From Cheilinus undulatus (taxonomy: Eukaryota > Chordata > Actinopteri > Labriformes > Labridae), in assembly GCF_018320785.1 (NCBI RefSeq), contig NC_054873.1:28796196-28860195 (forward strand): a stretch of 64,000 nt of DNA. The letters are read 5' to 3'. Positions 48,351 to 59,400 of this stretch are shown here, piece by piece (the stretch's first letter is position 1; each line of letters starts with the position of its first letter). A program made the position numbers and the translations under genes. Under the pieces are notes generated by a model. The model was not told where the DNA came from. It searched no databases and was given only the letters and a program-made list of their open reading frames with translations.

Positions 48351-49620
48351 GATATGTGAGGATATGTGGGGGAAATGACGCTCCCTTTAGGCTTTCACAC
48401 AATGTTGGGATGGCCTTGAGCGACCAGATGCTTTAACGTGGCTGTTAAAAGCCAATATTTCATATTATCGCTGCGGGGAGACCGATCCAGCTCACTGTCG
48501 ATTTAAAGAAAAATGTCGACAAAGGAAAGTGCGGAGAAAAAAATCATACCTAGGAGAAAAATCACTTATTAATGTAACCCTTTGTGAAGTTTATATATTT
48601 AAACTTTATGAGTTCAGTTTGTTTCAGACTAGCATGTGAAAAGATAGTTGTCTCTTTCTTACTGACTGTAAAACAGGCAAAATAAAATACATCACATGCA
48701 GTTTGAGCAACAATATTCAGAATAATTACACTTTTGTATAGTATTCATTCATTTCTTGGCCACTAGTGTATGGAGATAACTGTACATTGTGTTGTCTTTG
48801 AGGACAAAAGATGGTTTGTCACCTGCGTGGCCTTCTTTGCACAAGGGAATAAAGGCTGTCATTAATATGCTTTGGTCCCTCTTGTCTCTGCTTGGGTGTT
48901 TGGTATTAACCCTCAGAAACACTGGTGACCTTTTGCATGAAACCATATGGTTAACAGAGAGTGATCTCCCTGCTGTTCAAGCATCATTTACCGCAGAGAA
49001 AAAGACAAGAAAGGAGAGCATCACTGCATAACTCGATGGAGAAGACACAAGAAAAATACTTCAGTTGAGTTAAATCTTATTATTTTTCATGTTAGGTAAG
49101 TCTTAAACATAATCCAGTGAAAATGTATTTGTTAGTCTGTTGTGTACATGTCCTCAACTTTATGACTGTACTAATGTTTTGCATCATTATTAGGAATTAC
49201 AGTCTTATGTCACACAAACTGACTCCAGAGAGGTGTGAAGAACTCAGCAGCATTTTTCTAAGCATGCTGAGCCTCTGTGTGATTGCAGTGACAAAAACAA
49301 GGAGCCTTTTTGTGTAATGCAAGTATGAAATGGAGCCAGATGAGCACAACAATAGCTTTACGATCTCAGTGTACATTTGCTATTACATCTGAGAATAGCA
49401 GACTGCATAATTAACTACCAATGAAATGTTCCCCCGAGTCAGTCCTCTGCTTTATTAACAAAGTAATGCAATTATTCCTAATTGGCCATTTCATTGTAGA
49501 GCAAATTAGAGAAAATGGCATGGGCACAGTTCTGAAGAAATGGATAACTTCCCATAGTCTTCTGATTTTACACCTTTTATTGGCTATATGATGCAGCATA
49601 CAGTGTTTTTCATTGTAAGT
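48351..49620. other. Low-repeat intergenic block, possible regulatory DNA
   Basis: Around 49390-49560 the sequence combines TAATTA, CTAATTGG and GCAATTATT cores in a complex, repeat-free context of the kind seen in developmental enhancers. Confidence 0.25.
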
Positions 49621-49679
49621 TAATGTGAATGCTCCTCATATTTCTTTCATGTAACTCTTTGAGGAAGCTCACACAGTAT

Positions 49680-49850
49680 AAAAGTGAATAGTACTAAATG
49701 TCATTATAGGTTTTGTTTGCATGGGATTTCTGGAAATTACCACAATCTTAGAGCAAAAAAAATGAAGGAGCCATATTTGGATATATACTTGTTTAGGGGT
49801 GTAAAAAAATGCCTTTATAAGGCCATAATATGGCAGTTTTATACAGTCAG
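49680..49850 (-). repeat. Dispersed repeat, copy B
   Basis: Inverse copy of 46570-46730. Both copies translate in one frame to similar peptides (KIVVISRNPMQTKPIMTFST here, KISVIARNSAQIKSIMAFST there). Confidence 0.55.
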
Positions 49851-50771
49851 CCATACTAAGGATATTTTCCTGACAAATATCTGATTATTATGTTGGAGAA
49901 TAGTTCTGTATTATGAGGTTAGATATTGCCCCAGGTCTGTAAAAAATTACATAGTGATCAAGTGGACATTTTACCATTTTATAGAGATTTTCAATGTATA
50001 AACAGTAAAATATATGCACATTTGGTCAGTTTTATAACCTTTTAACAAGTTTGCTATAGTTGTGTTGTTTATATTACATAGTTTTTGTTTTCACAGTGAA
50101 CCTTATTGCTGCTTAAATTAATTTAGACACTGAATATTCATGATTACATTCAGGTTTTGTGATGGAGTTATGAGGTAAAATAAATTGTATAAATAGTTGA
50201 AATTATGTGATTTTAGTCTGCAACATTGTAACAGTTTTATTACACTTAAGTGACATGCATAGTTTTTATTTCTTCTGTGAGCATCATCATTGCTTAAATG
50301 TAGTTATTAAATAACTAATTCTTTAGGTTTTCTGTTAAATAAATATTAATGGTACACAGCAAGAAGTCCAGAGCTGAATTAACTCAGACAGAGTTAATTT
50401 AAACTGTTTTGCAGGGTTTATATAGCTCCACCCTTTCTAGAGTTAAATCAACTCTTTTGATGGTTGAATATTTAACACTGTGTGAGAGTTACTACTGCTT
50501 GCAACATGGAGTTAAAATAACAATTAACTCTTTAGAAAGTGTTTTTTAATCTCTCAAAGTGCTCATTTTTAACACTCACAGTGTTGTTGTGTTTCTACAT
50601 ATTAAAGTGTACTTTTTTACACAATATTGTGTTATTTCCTTTCACATCGGGTGTACATTTGACCTACCTTTAATTCAATTATTTACACAGTTCCAAGCAA
50701 TTTAAAATCAAAATTTCTATGCATTGCCACCTCGCATTAAACTACTACAGCAATCTAAGGTGTATTATGGC

Positions 50772-51253
50772 TAGTGATGGGTCATTAATGAATGAGCTGG
50801 TTCAAAGAGCAGGCTCTTTTATGTGAATGAGAAGAGCTAGATCCCATTTCTAGAGCCTTGTTATATCACTATAACTATTTTTTTCATTATTCTTATGTAT
50901 GTTGTTTGTGTGTTATGTGATTGATTAGTAGGAATTATATTTCTACATACCGTTTCTCAGGCACATCTCCTATTAGGGACATTCTTGATGGTACAACAGT
51001 AATGTTCTATATCAGGTGTTTCATAAAGTCCAGCCAGAGAGCAGATGTCATTTGACCCGCAAGGTGTTTTGGGGGGGAGAATATATTTTACGAAAATAAT
51101 AGCTTTATGTGTTCATCAATTCAAAAAATTGAGAAAAGTTGGACTAATAAAACCGCACAAGGGAGCGCTTTGGGAGCCGAAAGAGCCGGCTCTTCTTGAT
51201 GAACTGAACCAAAGGATCTGGATCACTGAAAAGGGCCTAAAATCCCATCACTA
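50772..51253. mobile_element. Non-autonomous hAT element, nested
   Basis: Ends TAGTGATGGG / CCCATCACTA. Imperfect 8-bp target copies ATTATGGC (50764-50771) and ATTATAAC (51254-51261). Subterminal GAGCTGGTTC and AAGAGCCGGCTC units. 482 bp, no transposase. Confidence 0.75.
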
Positions 51254-51558
51254 ATTATAACAATCATAGAGCAGTACTTGATTTATGGCAAAATAACTCT
51301 TTCCCACAGTCAGGAAGTGACCAACTTAGTAGACACTCATGGTGCAGAAATGTTTAACATCAAAAACAATAATCAACCCAAAACCTGAGTAAAGCTTTAC
51401 AACAGGGAGCATCTTAAAGCAGCTAAACATCTAAATACATCTGAAAGATCTTTAAAATAAAAACCATCTAAACACTGTGCACAAAGGCATGCTGGGAAAA
51501 TTCTGCCCCCAGATTTGAAATGGCAATGGTCAGAGCTTGGATCAATTGATTCTCTACA

Positions 51559-51650
51559 CCAGGGGTGTCAAATTCATATTGAGTCCGGGGCCAGATTTGC
51601 TCTAATGAGAAGTCCTGAGGGCCAGACTATTTAGGCCAGGAGTGTAAAAG
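51559..51650 (+). mobile_element. hAT-type terminal fragment
   Basis: CCAGGGGTGTCAAATTCAT, then CCGGGGCCAG and GGGCCAGACT, is the familiar CAGGGGTGTCAAA end of vertebrate hAT elements. Confidence 0.5.
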
Positions 51651-52027
51651 TCAATTACAGATTCTGAATTTAGGTCTTACCTAAGAGCCTGACAAGGTCA
51701 ACATTTAAACATAAACTGTCAACCTCATTTCACCATCAGTAATTAATTCTGAGCTGAGTTAAAATAGCACTCATGGATGAACTCGATGAAATAAATCCAA
51801 CTCTGGATGTCTTTTAAATCAGAATGAGTTAAAATGACACTTTGGGAATTAAAATCAACTCCCGTGTGGTTTAACTCTGAATTTTCAACTCTTCAATTTT
51901 TACTGTGTACCATCACTACTTATGCAGGATTATAAGGCCAGCTATTTCTTACCAGCAAAAGTGCTCAGAAGAACCTAAAATAAAGCTGTTCTCTAAACTA
52001 CAAGTGTTGACATAGGTAACCACACAT

Positions 52028-52500
52028 TTTCCACTTCTTCTTTTACCTGTGGTGTACCGCAAGGCTCTATTTTAGGTCCTTTTTAATTTTCTAGTTATAT
52101 GCTTCCTTAAGGTTTAATCATTCAGAGTCATTATCTGTCTTTCCATGTCTATGACGATGACACACAGCTATACCTCCTACTGAGACCTGGTGATTTTGCT
52201 AGACTACATGCTGTTTTTAACTGTCTCAAAGATATTAAATGTTGGATGGCCCAACGTTTTTACAATAAATGACCCAAAATCAGAATGTGTCTTATTCAAT
52301 TACCCAAACCCACAAATCACTCAGATCCAAAGTTTCTTTGTTCCACTGTCCTCAAGTCTCATTTAAAGAACCACCTGAGACAAACCACTTCAGGCTCAAC
52401 TAAAATAATATACATGACTTTTACTAGACTGTATATGTTGAATTTCTCTCAGTATCATGTTTTATATAGCTGGTTGAAATAAAATGAAATGAAAAAAACT
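52028..52500 (+). mobile_element. CR1/Rex-like LINE fragment
   Basis: Translates to CGVPQGSILGPF, then HVYDDDTQLYLLLRPGD, CLKDIKCWMAQRF and SECVLF, which are the reverse-transcriptase active-site region and downstream motifs. The catalytic box reads YDDD rather than YADD. Internal stops and a large 3' deletion make it inactive. Confidence 0.7.
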
Positions 52501-52611
52501 CATATTCTGTTACCTCATTTTTTCCCAGCTGAGGTTTAGATTGGATTAGTTGAATGTGTTCAGATATTCTAACATTGATTGCATCAGTAACAGTGATTGG
52601 CAGTTACAGGC

Positions 52612-52656
52612 CCCCAAACAAGCTTTGCTTAGGGCCCCAAGCAAGCTTGTTTGGGG
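52612..52656. repeat. Near-perfect 18-bp inverted repeat
   Basis: CCCCAAACAAGC...TTGCTT pairs with AAGCAAGCTTGTTTGGGG across a short loop, with one unpaired base. Confidence 0.7.
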
Positions 52657-53297
52657 TCTGCCAACATGTTAAGATGCATACCACCACCTACTGTACAGGA
52701 GTGTTTAAACAGTTTGAATATGAGGTGACATGTAATTTAGGTTACATTCTATGAATAAATTAAAAAGATAAAATAAAAAAAAAATTCTAACAAAATAAAA
52801 TGAAATTAGGTAAGTAAAAATAGAATAAATGATGCACAGCCATATCTTAAAGTCTTATCATGTATTTTTGAGAGACAAAAAAAAAAAAATGACTAAAGAT
52901 GTGAAGATTCTGTGCTAAAAGAAACCTTAGTGAAAAAAAAGTTGCTCAGCTCTTGCACAAAACTCAAAAGGTGTGGCCATGGCAACTCATCAAACTTTGA
53001 TATGTCAAAATGTCACGGAAACGAGTTTTTTTTTTTTTTCAAAGTTCTCCAAACTTGCCATTAATTTGGCAGGAAACATCCTGTAAGTGCCCCATGTTTT
53101 CTTTTCCATCTCAGGATGCAGGTGCAAATTAGCAAAAAATTGGTTGTTTTTGGCCATTTCTAAGGGCTATATTTGGATTGACTTATTCTGACAATTGTAA
53201 TTATAACACAAAATCATTACAATAAAGTTTTGGTAACAGAAATGCATAGATATTGCAGATTTACACAAATGATGGTGATAGGAGATGTAAACTGAAT

Positions 53298-53925
53298 TTA
53301 AAGGTGACATATTTTACCCTTTTAAGACAAGTTCATATTGTTCTCAGAGGTCCCCAAAACATGCCTGTGAAGTTTATTGCTTAAAAAGTGCTCCAGTATT
53401 GGATTTTTGCATGTCTAAAAACACCTCTGTTTCAGCTGTTTTTAGAACAAGCCATTTCGTTGTCTATGGCTTTAAATGGTAATTAGCTGTCTGACTTAGC
53501 TCCTGACCACACCCCTCTCGGGAAATGGATGCAGCACTTGTAATATTACAGACACTTTTTCCCCCAAAGTTAAGACTGGGGTTTGAACCATCAATCTCCC
53601 AGACTGTAGTCAGCAGGGTAACCAAATGAGCAATCCAGCATTTCAGATGGTAGCTAAGAGGATCAGTAGAGGAGGGCGGAATGTTCCACCAAGTGGGGGA
53701 GGGCCAACCAAACCTGGGGGCGGGTGCTTAGGCCCCTGGTGAGGTCACTAGGTGTAAAATCTGAGAACAGCTTGTTTTAGCACACATTTTCTGAAAGGTG
53801 GAGAAAGATAAGGGGAGAGGGGATGGATTTTTCTGGTACTTGAGGGGATTGTGGACAGGCCAGGGGCACAAATTTGTGTTAGAAAAGCCTGAAAAAGTGA
53901 TTTTCGCATGATATGTCCCCTTTAA
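53298..53925. mobile_element. TTAA-flanked non-autonomous element (piggyBac-like?)
   Basis: Left TTAAAGGTGACATAT and right ATATGTCCCCTTTAA are inverted copies, each at a TTAA. TTAA is the piggyBac target. 628 bp with no transposase. The superfamily assignment is inferred from the target site only. Confidence 0.6.
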
Positions 53926-53976
53926 GGTTAACGTTTTAGTTTTTATTTCAAATTTAGAACCGATGGTTCAAAAACT

Positions 53977-54190
53977 AGCATCAACATAGCGCTACAGAAA
54001 AACACCCAGGAGAGAAATCCTTAGATCCCCCTTTAAGGTCTATGCTGATCCCTAATAGGCCCAGTGATGCCCTCTCATCTTTTTAGTATCAACATAGAGC
54101 TCCAGAAAACAACCCCAGGGGAGAAATCCTTAGACCCTCTATGAGGTCAGTGCTAAACCCTGATAGGCCCAATGATGCATCTTACCTTTA
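53977..54190. repeat. Tandem duplication, about 108 bp x 2
   Basis: Units start AGCATCAACATAG (53977) and AGTATCAACATAG (54085). They share GAGAAATCCTTAGA, CTCCAGAAAA-like and CCTAATAGGCCCA-like segments. Confidence 0.8.
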
Positions 54191-54329
54191 CTCTTCAGGA
54201 AACTAATAAACCATATGGTCAGCACCCAACTGAATTAATTTGTTCAGTAAATTTATATTTTGTTTAGATAAAAGCCCATCCTAACATTAGTGAGTATAAT
54301 TTTATAATTTTGCTCTGAGGTGATGATGA

Positions 54330-54353
54330 GATGTGTGTGTGTGGGGGGGGGGG
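54330..54353. repeat. (TG)n(G)n tract
   Basis: TG units run into a 10-11 G run. Confidence 0.9.
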
Positions 54354-54689
54354 ATCACAATCTCACCTAGGGCAACACTGTTCATCCTGTACTACCTTAA
54401 TGTCACAAAACAGTGACAGCTCTTATTGTGTTGTTCATTTAAGACTGATTTTGTGGTGTAAGCTACTCTTTTAGTTGCATGTATGAATGTGTGCAATTAT
54501 TATAAGACTAATTTTGTAATGTAAACAAAACCAGGGGACTGATAGCTTGTAAAGTTCATCTAACAGTTCTTTGTCCAGTGGATGAAGTGTTGGAGACTTT
54601 TTGGTAGCTGAACCTGGCTTTTTACTGGCAGAGATTTTGGAGTCGATGTTGCACTTAGCAGCAAGGAAGCACCACCTGAAAATCATTCC

Positions 54690-55240
54690 TAAACCACCCT
54701 AACCACAGGGCCGCTCCCAGAATGGATCATTAGCATTGTGCCAAAGATGGATGGCAACTTTCTGCACGACTTGCTGGCCTGCCTGTGTACAAGCAGGACT
54801 CTCCTCTGGTCCCTTGGCCAGCCTGCTGACCTGCTCCTGGGTCTTAGTTAACATTCAGGGGGCCCTGACCTGAAAAGCAGGCTTGGCAGCAGAACCAAGG
54901 TCCCATCCTCCCCAAAGAAATTAGAGGTGGTAATGTTTCAGGAACAACTTGCTAACCTTCCCAGACCATGTAAATGTAATAGATGCAGCTGATTGCCCTG
55001 CTTCTGTTCGCCAGCCCCTCTGTGTCTCCCTGTCAGTGGCCGCGGCAGGTTGTGTCCAATTTGTGTGCATTTGACAGCTCAGAGGAGACAAATGATGGCG
55101 AGGGCTAAGAGAAGGTTGCCTTTAAACACAGCACAGGTCAATGGGGTAGATGGGTGAATGCTAAATCATTGTCAGGGAAACTAATGATTCAACATTATAA
55201 GAAAACAGGGCAGAGTAAAAGATAAAGCACAGGATGTCAT
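54690..55240. other. Low-repeat intergenic block, possible regulatory DNA
   Basis: GC-richer, complex sequence after a long repeat-rich stretch. No coding exon. Confidence 0.25.
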
Positions 55241-55639
55241 GCCTATGCTAGTCTCATCTGATATCTTTTCAACTGCACATTCATCTTGATTTTGCACAGA
55301 CATTCATATATTCCATACAAATGTATGGAGCCTTCTCTGTAGCACAGAAGTATCATCACCTTCTGGTTCCTGGATACATTATTATGGTGGTGATGAGAAT
55401 ATATTAGCCATTTATAGCCCTCTCCCTCGAATACTTCAGGGACTATTCCGGTTCCACCATAATTAAAAGACAAAACACACTTTGTTAAGCATTGGAAACA
55501 AATATTTAATTCGTTATGTCCAAGATCTGTTGCACCTGCTGTAGCAATTTTAAAAACACACAGGAAGTGTGAATAACAAACACAGAAAGAGCCTGGGAAC
55601 CGAAGCACGAGTTGTGGCATCTTGACAAGTCTTTAAGTA

Positions 55640-56840
55640 ATTCTTACAAGAACAAACACCCCAAGGCTCACTTGCTTCATTGCTTAAATCTAAACAGAGA
55701 GCACGTTCAGCAGCTAGGCAGAAATTAGATAAGAAGTGATCACTATTTTACTTACTCAGAAAAATCACTCAGGGAAATTTCCATGCATGATTTGTTGAAA
55801 ATGAGACGGTTATTAGAAATCATTTACATCTCAATATAAAAGCATCATAATTAAACTATTTTTCCCCTCAGTTTCTGATCTTCCTATTTTCTACGCAACT
55901 CTTTCTATGAGCATACGCACTGAAAATGCCATTTAAGTGTTTGTAGGATTATTCAAAGCGCTTTGATAAGCCAGTGTGGTTGCTAATAATAACCATTAGT
56001 ACCACAGAACTCCATTTAGCTGGAGGTTATGTGGACATGGAGTGTCCAGGAAGCTCAAGGACGTCGCACACTCCCAGATTAAACAACATTCACTCTCTGT
56101 CAAAAGCACAGCTCCCAAAACTGCCAAGCCAGAGGAAAATGAGCCCCCACACGACCCTCGCTGTGGATGACAGGATAAAACACAAGACAGTTGTGCCTGA
56201 AGGAGACCCAGGATAACGAAATAATCTTTAATCTCTGTCCCTTCCAGGCACTTTCAACACCTGTTATTCTTGATGGCAGTGTGCGAGAGGGCAGCTCATA
56301 GATTCATTTTAAGCCTGGTAATTATTACACTAATTATTCACTTTGGTGTGGGGTGATTACCAGTCCTCGTTCAGGTGAATATCGTCTGCTTGCACACCAG
56401 CTGAGGCCAGAGCAGCTCCGTGGAACAGTTGTTCCACTCCTTTTTCCCTCGCAGATATTTGACCTCTTGTCATGTTTGCAATCTGTACTTTGGGGGAGGG
56501 AAGGGAGGAAAAACAGCCAGAAACTTTTAATTGCTCAACAGAAACAGGAGTGAAAAGCAGAGGTTTGGCCATCTGTTCAGCCCACACCATCTCTTTAGCA
56601 AAAGAAACTTCTTTTTAAACAGGTTGCGTGCGTTCCTCTGTCCTGTTATGGATCTACTGGGACTTCGGTGTTGCTCTAGCAGAGTTGTTGCTATGCCATC
56701 CTACGTAACTATGAGACATTATTTCTCTTAAATTAATGAGTACCCATAGTATTTCAGCTCCTCTTCTCCCCCTCATCAATTATTTATGATTCAAGATCTA
56801 TTCTTTTCATTTAATGGGATGCATTTGTAATCACAGCTTA
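55640..56840. other. Low-repeat intergenic block, possible regulatory DNA
   Basis: Complex sequence with CTAATTATTCA and AATTAATGAG-type homeodomain cores. Open frames at 55974-56216 and 56353-56553 carry no domain. Confidence 0.25.
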
Positions 56841-57608
56841 GGGGTCTAAAAGCCTTAAAGACAAATATTTCTGGTCTTTGACTAGATTTAATTCAATTAG
56901 TAGAAATACAACATCAAATACTATGCCTCCATTAACAGATCTTTCATGTTAAAAATGAGTATCATGAATATTGTATTTGTAGTTCTATGAAAACAATTAT
57001 TCTCCTATGCAGCAAAGATACAAAAAAACTGTATAAGTAATATTAGTAATTGCCTGATATTGTGTTGAATACTGATGGTGAAGATTTGGCAGAAATAAGT
57101 TCAAACGTTCATTCAATCACAGACCTGAAAATGTACAACTCATTCAAAGTACTGCAAAATTTGAGATAACATCCCTAGGAGAGTTTGCATGGGAAAATCT
57201 ATATTTTTCAGTTAAGTTTATGTGGAAAATGTTTTTCTAGATCATATTCTGCATCAGCATGGCCTCAGAATTTTGTAGTTTTGTGGTTTAAGAAATGGGT
57301 GGGACTAGTCTAATTATAGGGATTGTGTCATATATGAATAGACATAGTTACCAATGTGTTTTCTCATCTTTCAGTATCTTCTTTATTTGTATGTTGTCTC
57401 ATGTTTTTGCTTTGCATGGGTTGATTTTTTAAAAAGTTCACCAACAATATGCTTTTGTTAAAGAAAGACTAAAATAAAATAAATAAAAATCATAAAACTG
57501 CTAGGCGCTTTAACCAGTTTTAACCAAACATTACTCAGACTGAAGGAGATGTTATTTTTTTCAGGTACTAATTTTAGATGCAGTTTTGTTGTGCAATGAC
57601 TAATTTAC

Positions 57609-58099
57609 GGGGTTCTCAACTGGTGGGTAGGGACCCAAAAGTTGGTCATGAAGCTCTTTTAAGTGGGTCGCGGATTGTGCCAGGAAAAAATAAAAATGTG
57701 GCAAAAAGTCCATCCCTAATTGAACATTTTTGTTCGTCTTATAATGATGAATAACGTTCAAAATTTGTCTCAAGATTTGAGCATATTTGTTTCAAATTTC
57801 AGAGAGGGCAGTTTTCCCCAAGAGAACAACAATATTTCATGAAATGACCAAATTTCCCTGCTGTCTTGAGAAAAAGTAGTAAAATAAGATTTATGTAGGT
57901 TTGCAAGTTCTTCTGTATTGATGTGCTTTTAAAACATGTTTGGCTCTTTGTTCAGTTATGTTGTGTTCCATATTGGGTCCAAACTGCAACAATTTTCATG
58001 AAATGAATTTGAGTGGTTGGAGATTGTTGAAAATTTAGATCATGTTCCCCTTCAGGAGGTATTGATGGGTCCTGATGTCTGACCAGTTGAGAACCACTG
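57609..58099. mobile_element. Non-autonomous hAT element
   Basis: Left GGTTCTCAACTGGTGGG and right CCAGTTGAGAACCACTG are inverted ends of a well-known vertebrate hAT type. About 490 bp, no transposase. Confidence 0.65.
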
Positions 58100-58109
58100 G
58101 TTTATGGGA

Positions 58110-59400
58110 TTTACCTGACTAAACTAATAAAACTAATAAACTAGTCCACATGCTTACAGTATACAGGGCATCTTTCCATTGTGACCATGGGTTTCACAGG
58201 TGTGGTACCTGAATATTAATTTGACTATTAATGTACTGTGCTTTTACAACAACAAATTTACAAATAGGTCAGGGAATTATACTGAGTTTTGACATATACT
58301 GATCTAGCATTTATATTGATATAGTTTATGTTGATGCTGATTTGAAACAAAAATTACAGCCTAGACACATAATTTAGGGTAATGTTAATATTTTTAAAAA
58401 TTCAGGCAGACTCCTGCAAATGCTCACTCATTACCAGTTCCACCAACTTTTCCAAATGTTGCCAATGTAATATTGAAATTTAGAAAATGTTCTCTTTCTT
58501 GTTGGTAACAAATCCTCCTGGAGCTCAATATTCTGTTTCATTTTATTCCTTCTTTTATACACTTGATCAAAAGGAGATCTTATCATTTTCAAACATCATA
58601 TTTATATTTTGAGCATTTTGACAATGTAATATACAAAGATGTTGCCATTGTTTTTTTTATTTAAATAGTGTTAAGGAGTTCCTTTGCAAACTTTGATGAT
58701 TATAAATGGAAACTTGCATAGTATTGGATGTCCAGGACTTCTGTTTTTATTGCCATTGTATCAAATAAGTCTCAATAATGTTTGATTTTATTGAATTATA
58801 TCAAATTTTATAGATCTGATGTCATGACAACCATTTTTTATTTCTTTGCAGAAAAAATGGGATGTACTTTTTGTATCCCCATTCAGCTAAAAATAATAAA
58901 ATTTGGTCCATATCACCCATTTTAGTTTCAGGGATTACTTTATTGTTGCCCTACTCCTTTTGCAAGATTTGTTGATATAAAATATAACACAAGCCTTATA
59001 CAGGAAGCACACAATACTGGTAGGTAGAAAAAGCCAGTTCTTGGAGCTTCTCTTATTTGATCACAGTAATTACTTATCATGAATGTGGCAGACGAGCAAG
59101 TGACCATCAATGATAAAGGTTCTGTCTTTTTTGAAATAGACTGTAAGGACAAAAATGTAGAGCAGTATCACTGAGGTTTATCCAAATAAGATCCTCCTAA
59201 GAGGATAAATAAGTCTTTTATAAAACAATTAAGCCATCCGATTGTTGTCTAGCACTTACAAATGAAGAGAAACATAGAGGGATATTGTTTAAATGTATTC
59301 TGTAAATGCTAAAAAGATGCAGTCCAAACTCATTCTGACAAGATTCACCCATCTGCTAACCTTGAAAAACTCAATGACAAAAACAGTCTTTTAAGTTATA
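58110..59400. other. Intergenic, nothing recognised
   Basis: AT-rich, no coding or repeat structure that I can support. Confidence 0.5.

Larger units (their letters stand above)
50349..51913. mobile_element. DNA transposon with ATGGTACACAG ends
   Basis: Perfect 11-bp ends ATGGTACACAG / CTGTGTACCAT, with further imperfect pairing inward (GAATTAACTC against GAGTTAAACC). The interior is rich in GAGTTAA/TTAACTC units. No transposase. It contains a later hAT insertion (50772-51253) and another fragment (51559-51650). Confidence 0.6.

Noticed and set aside
55243..55620. 125-codon minus-strand open frame
   Set aside because: No recognisable domain and no splice or promoter context; length is possible by chance in 64 kb.
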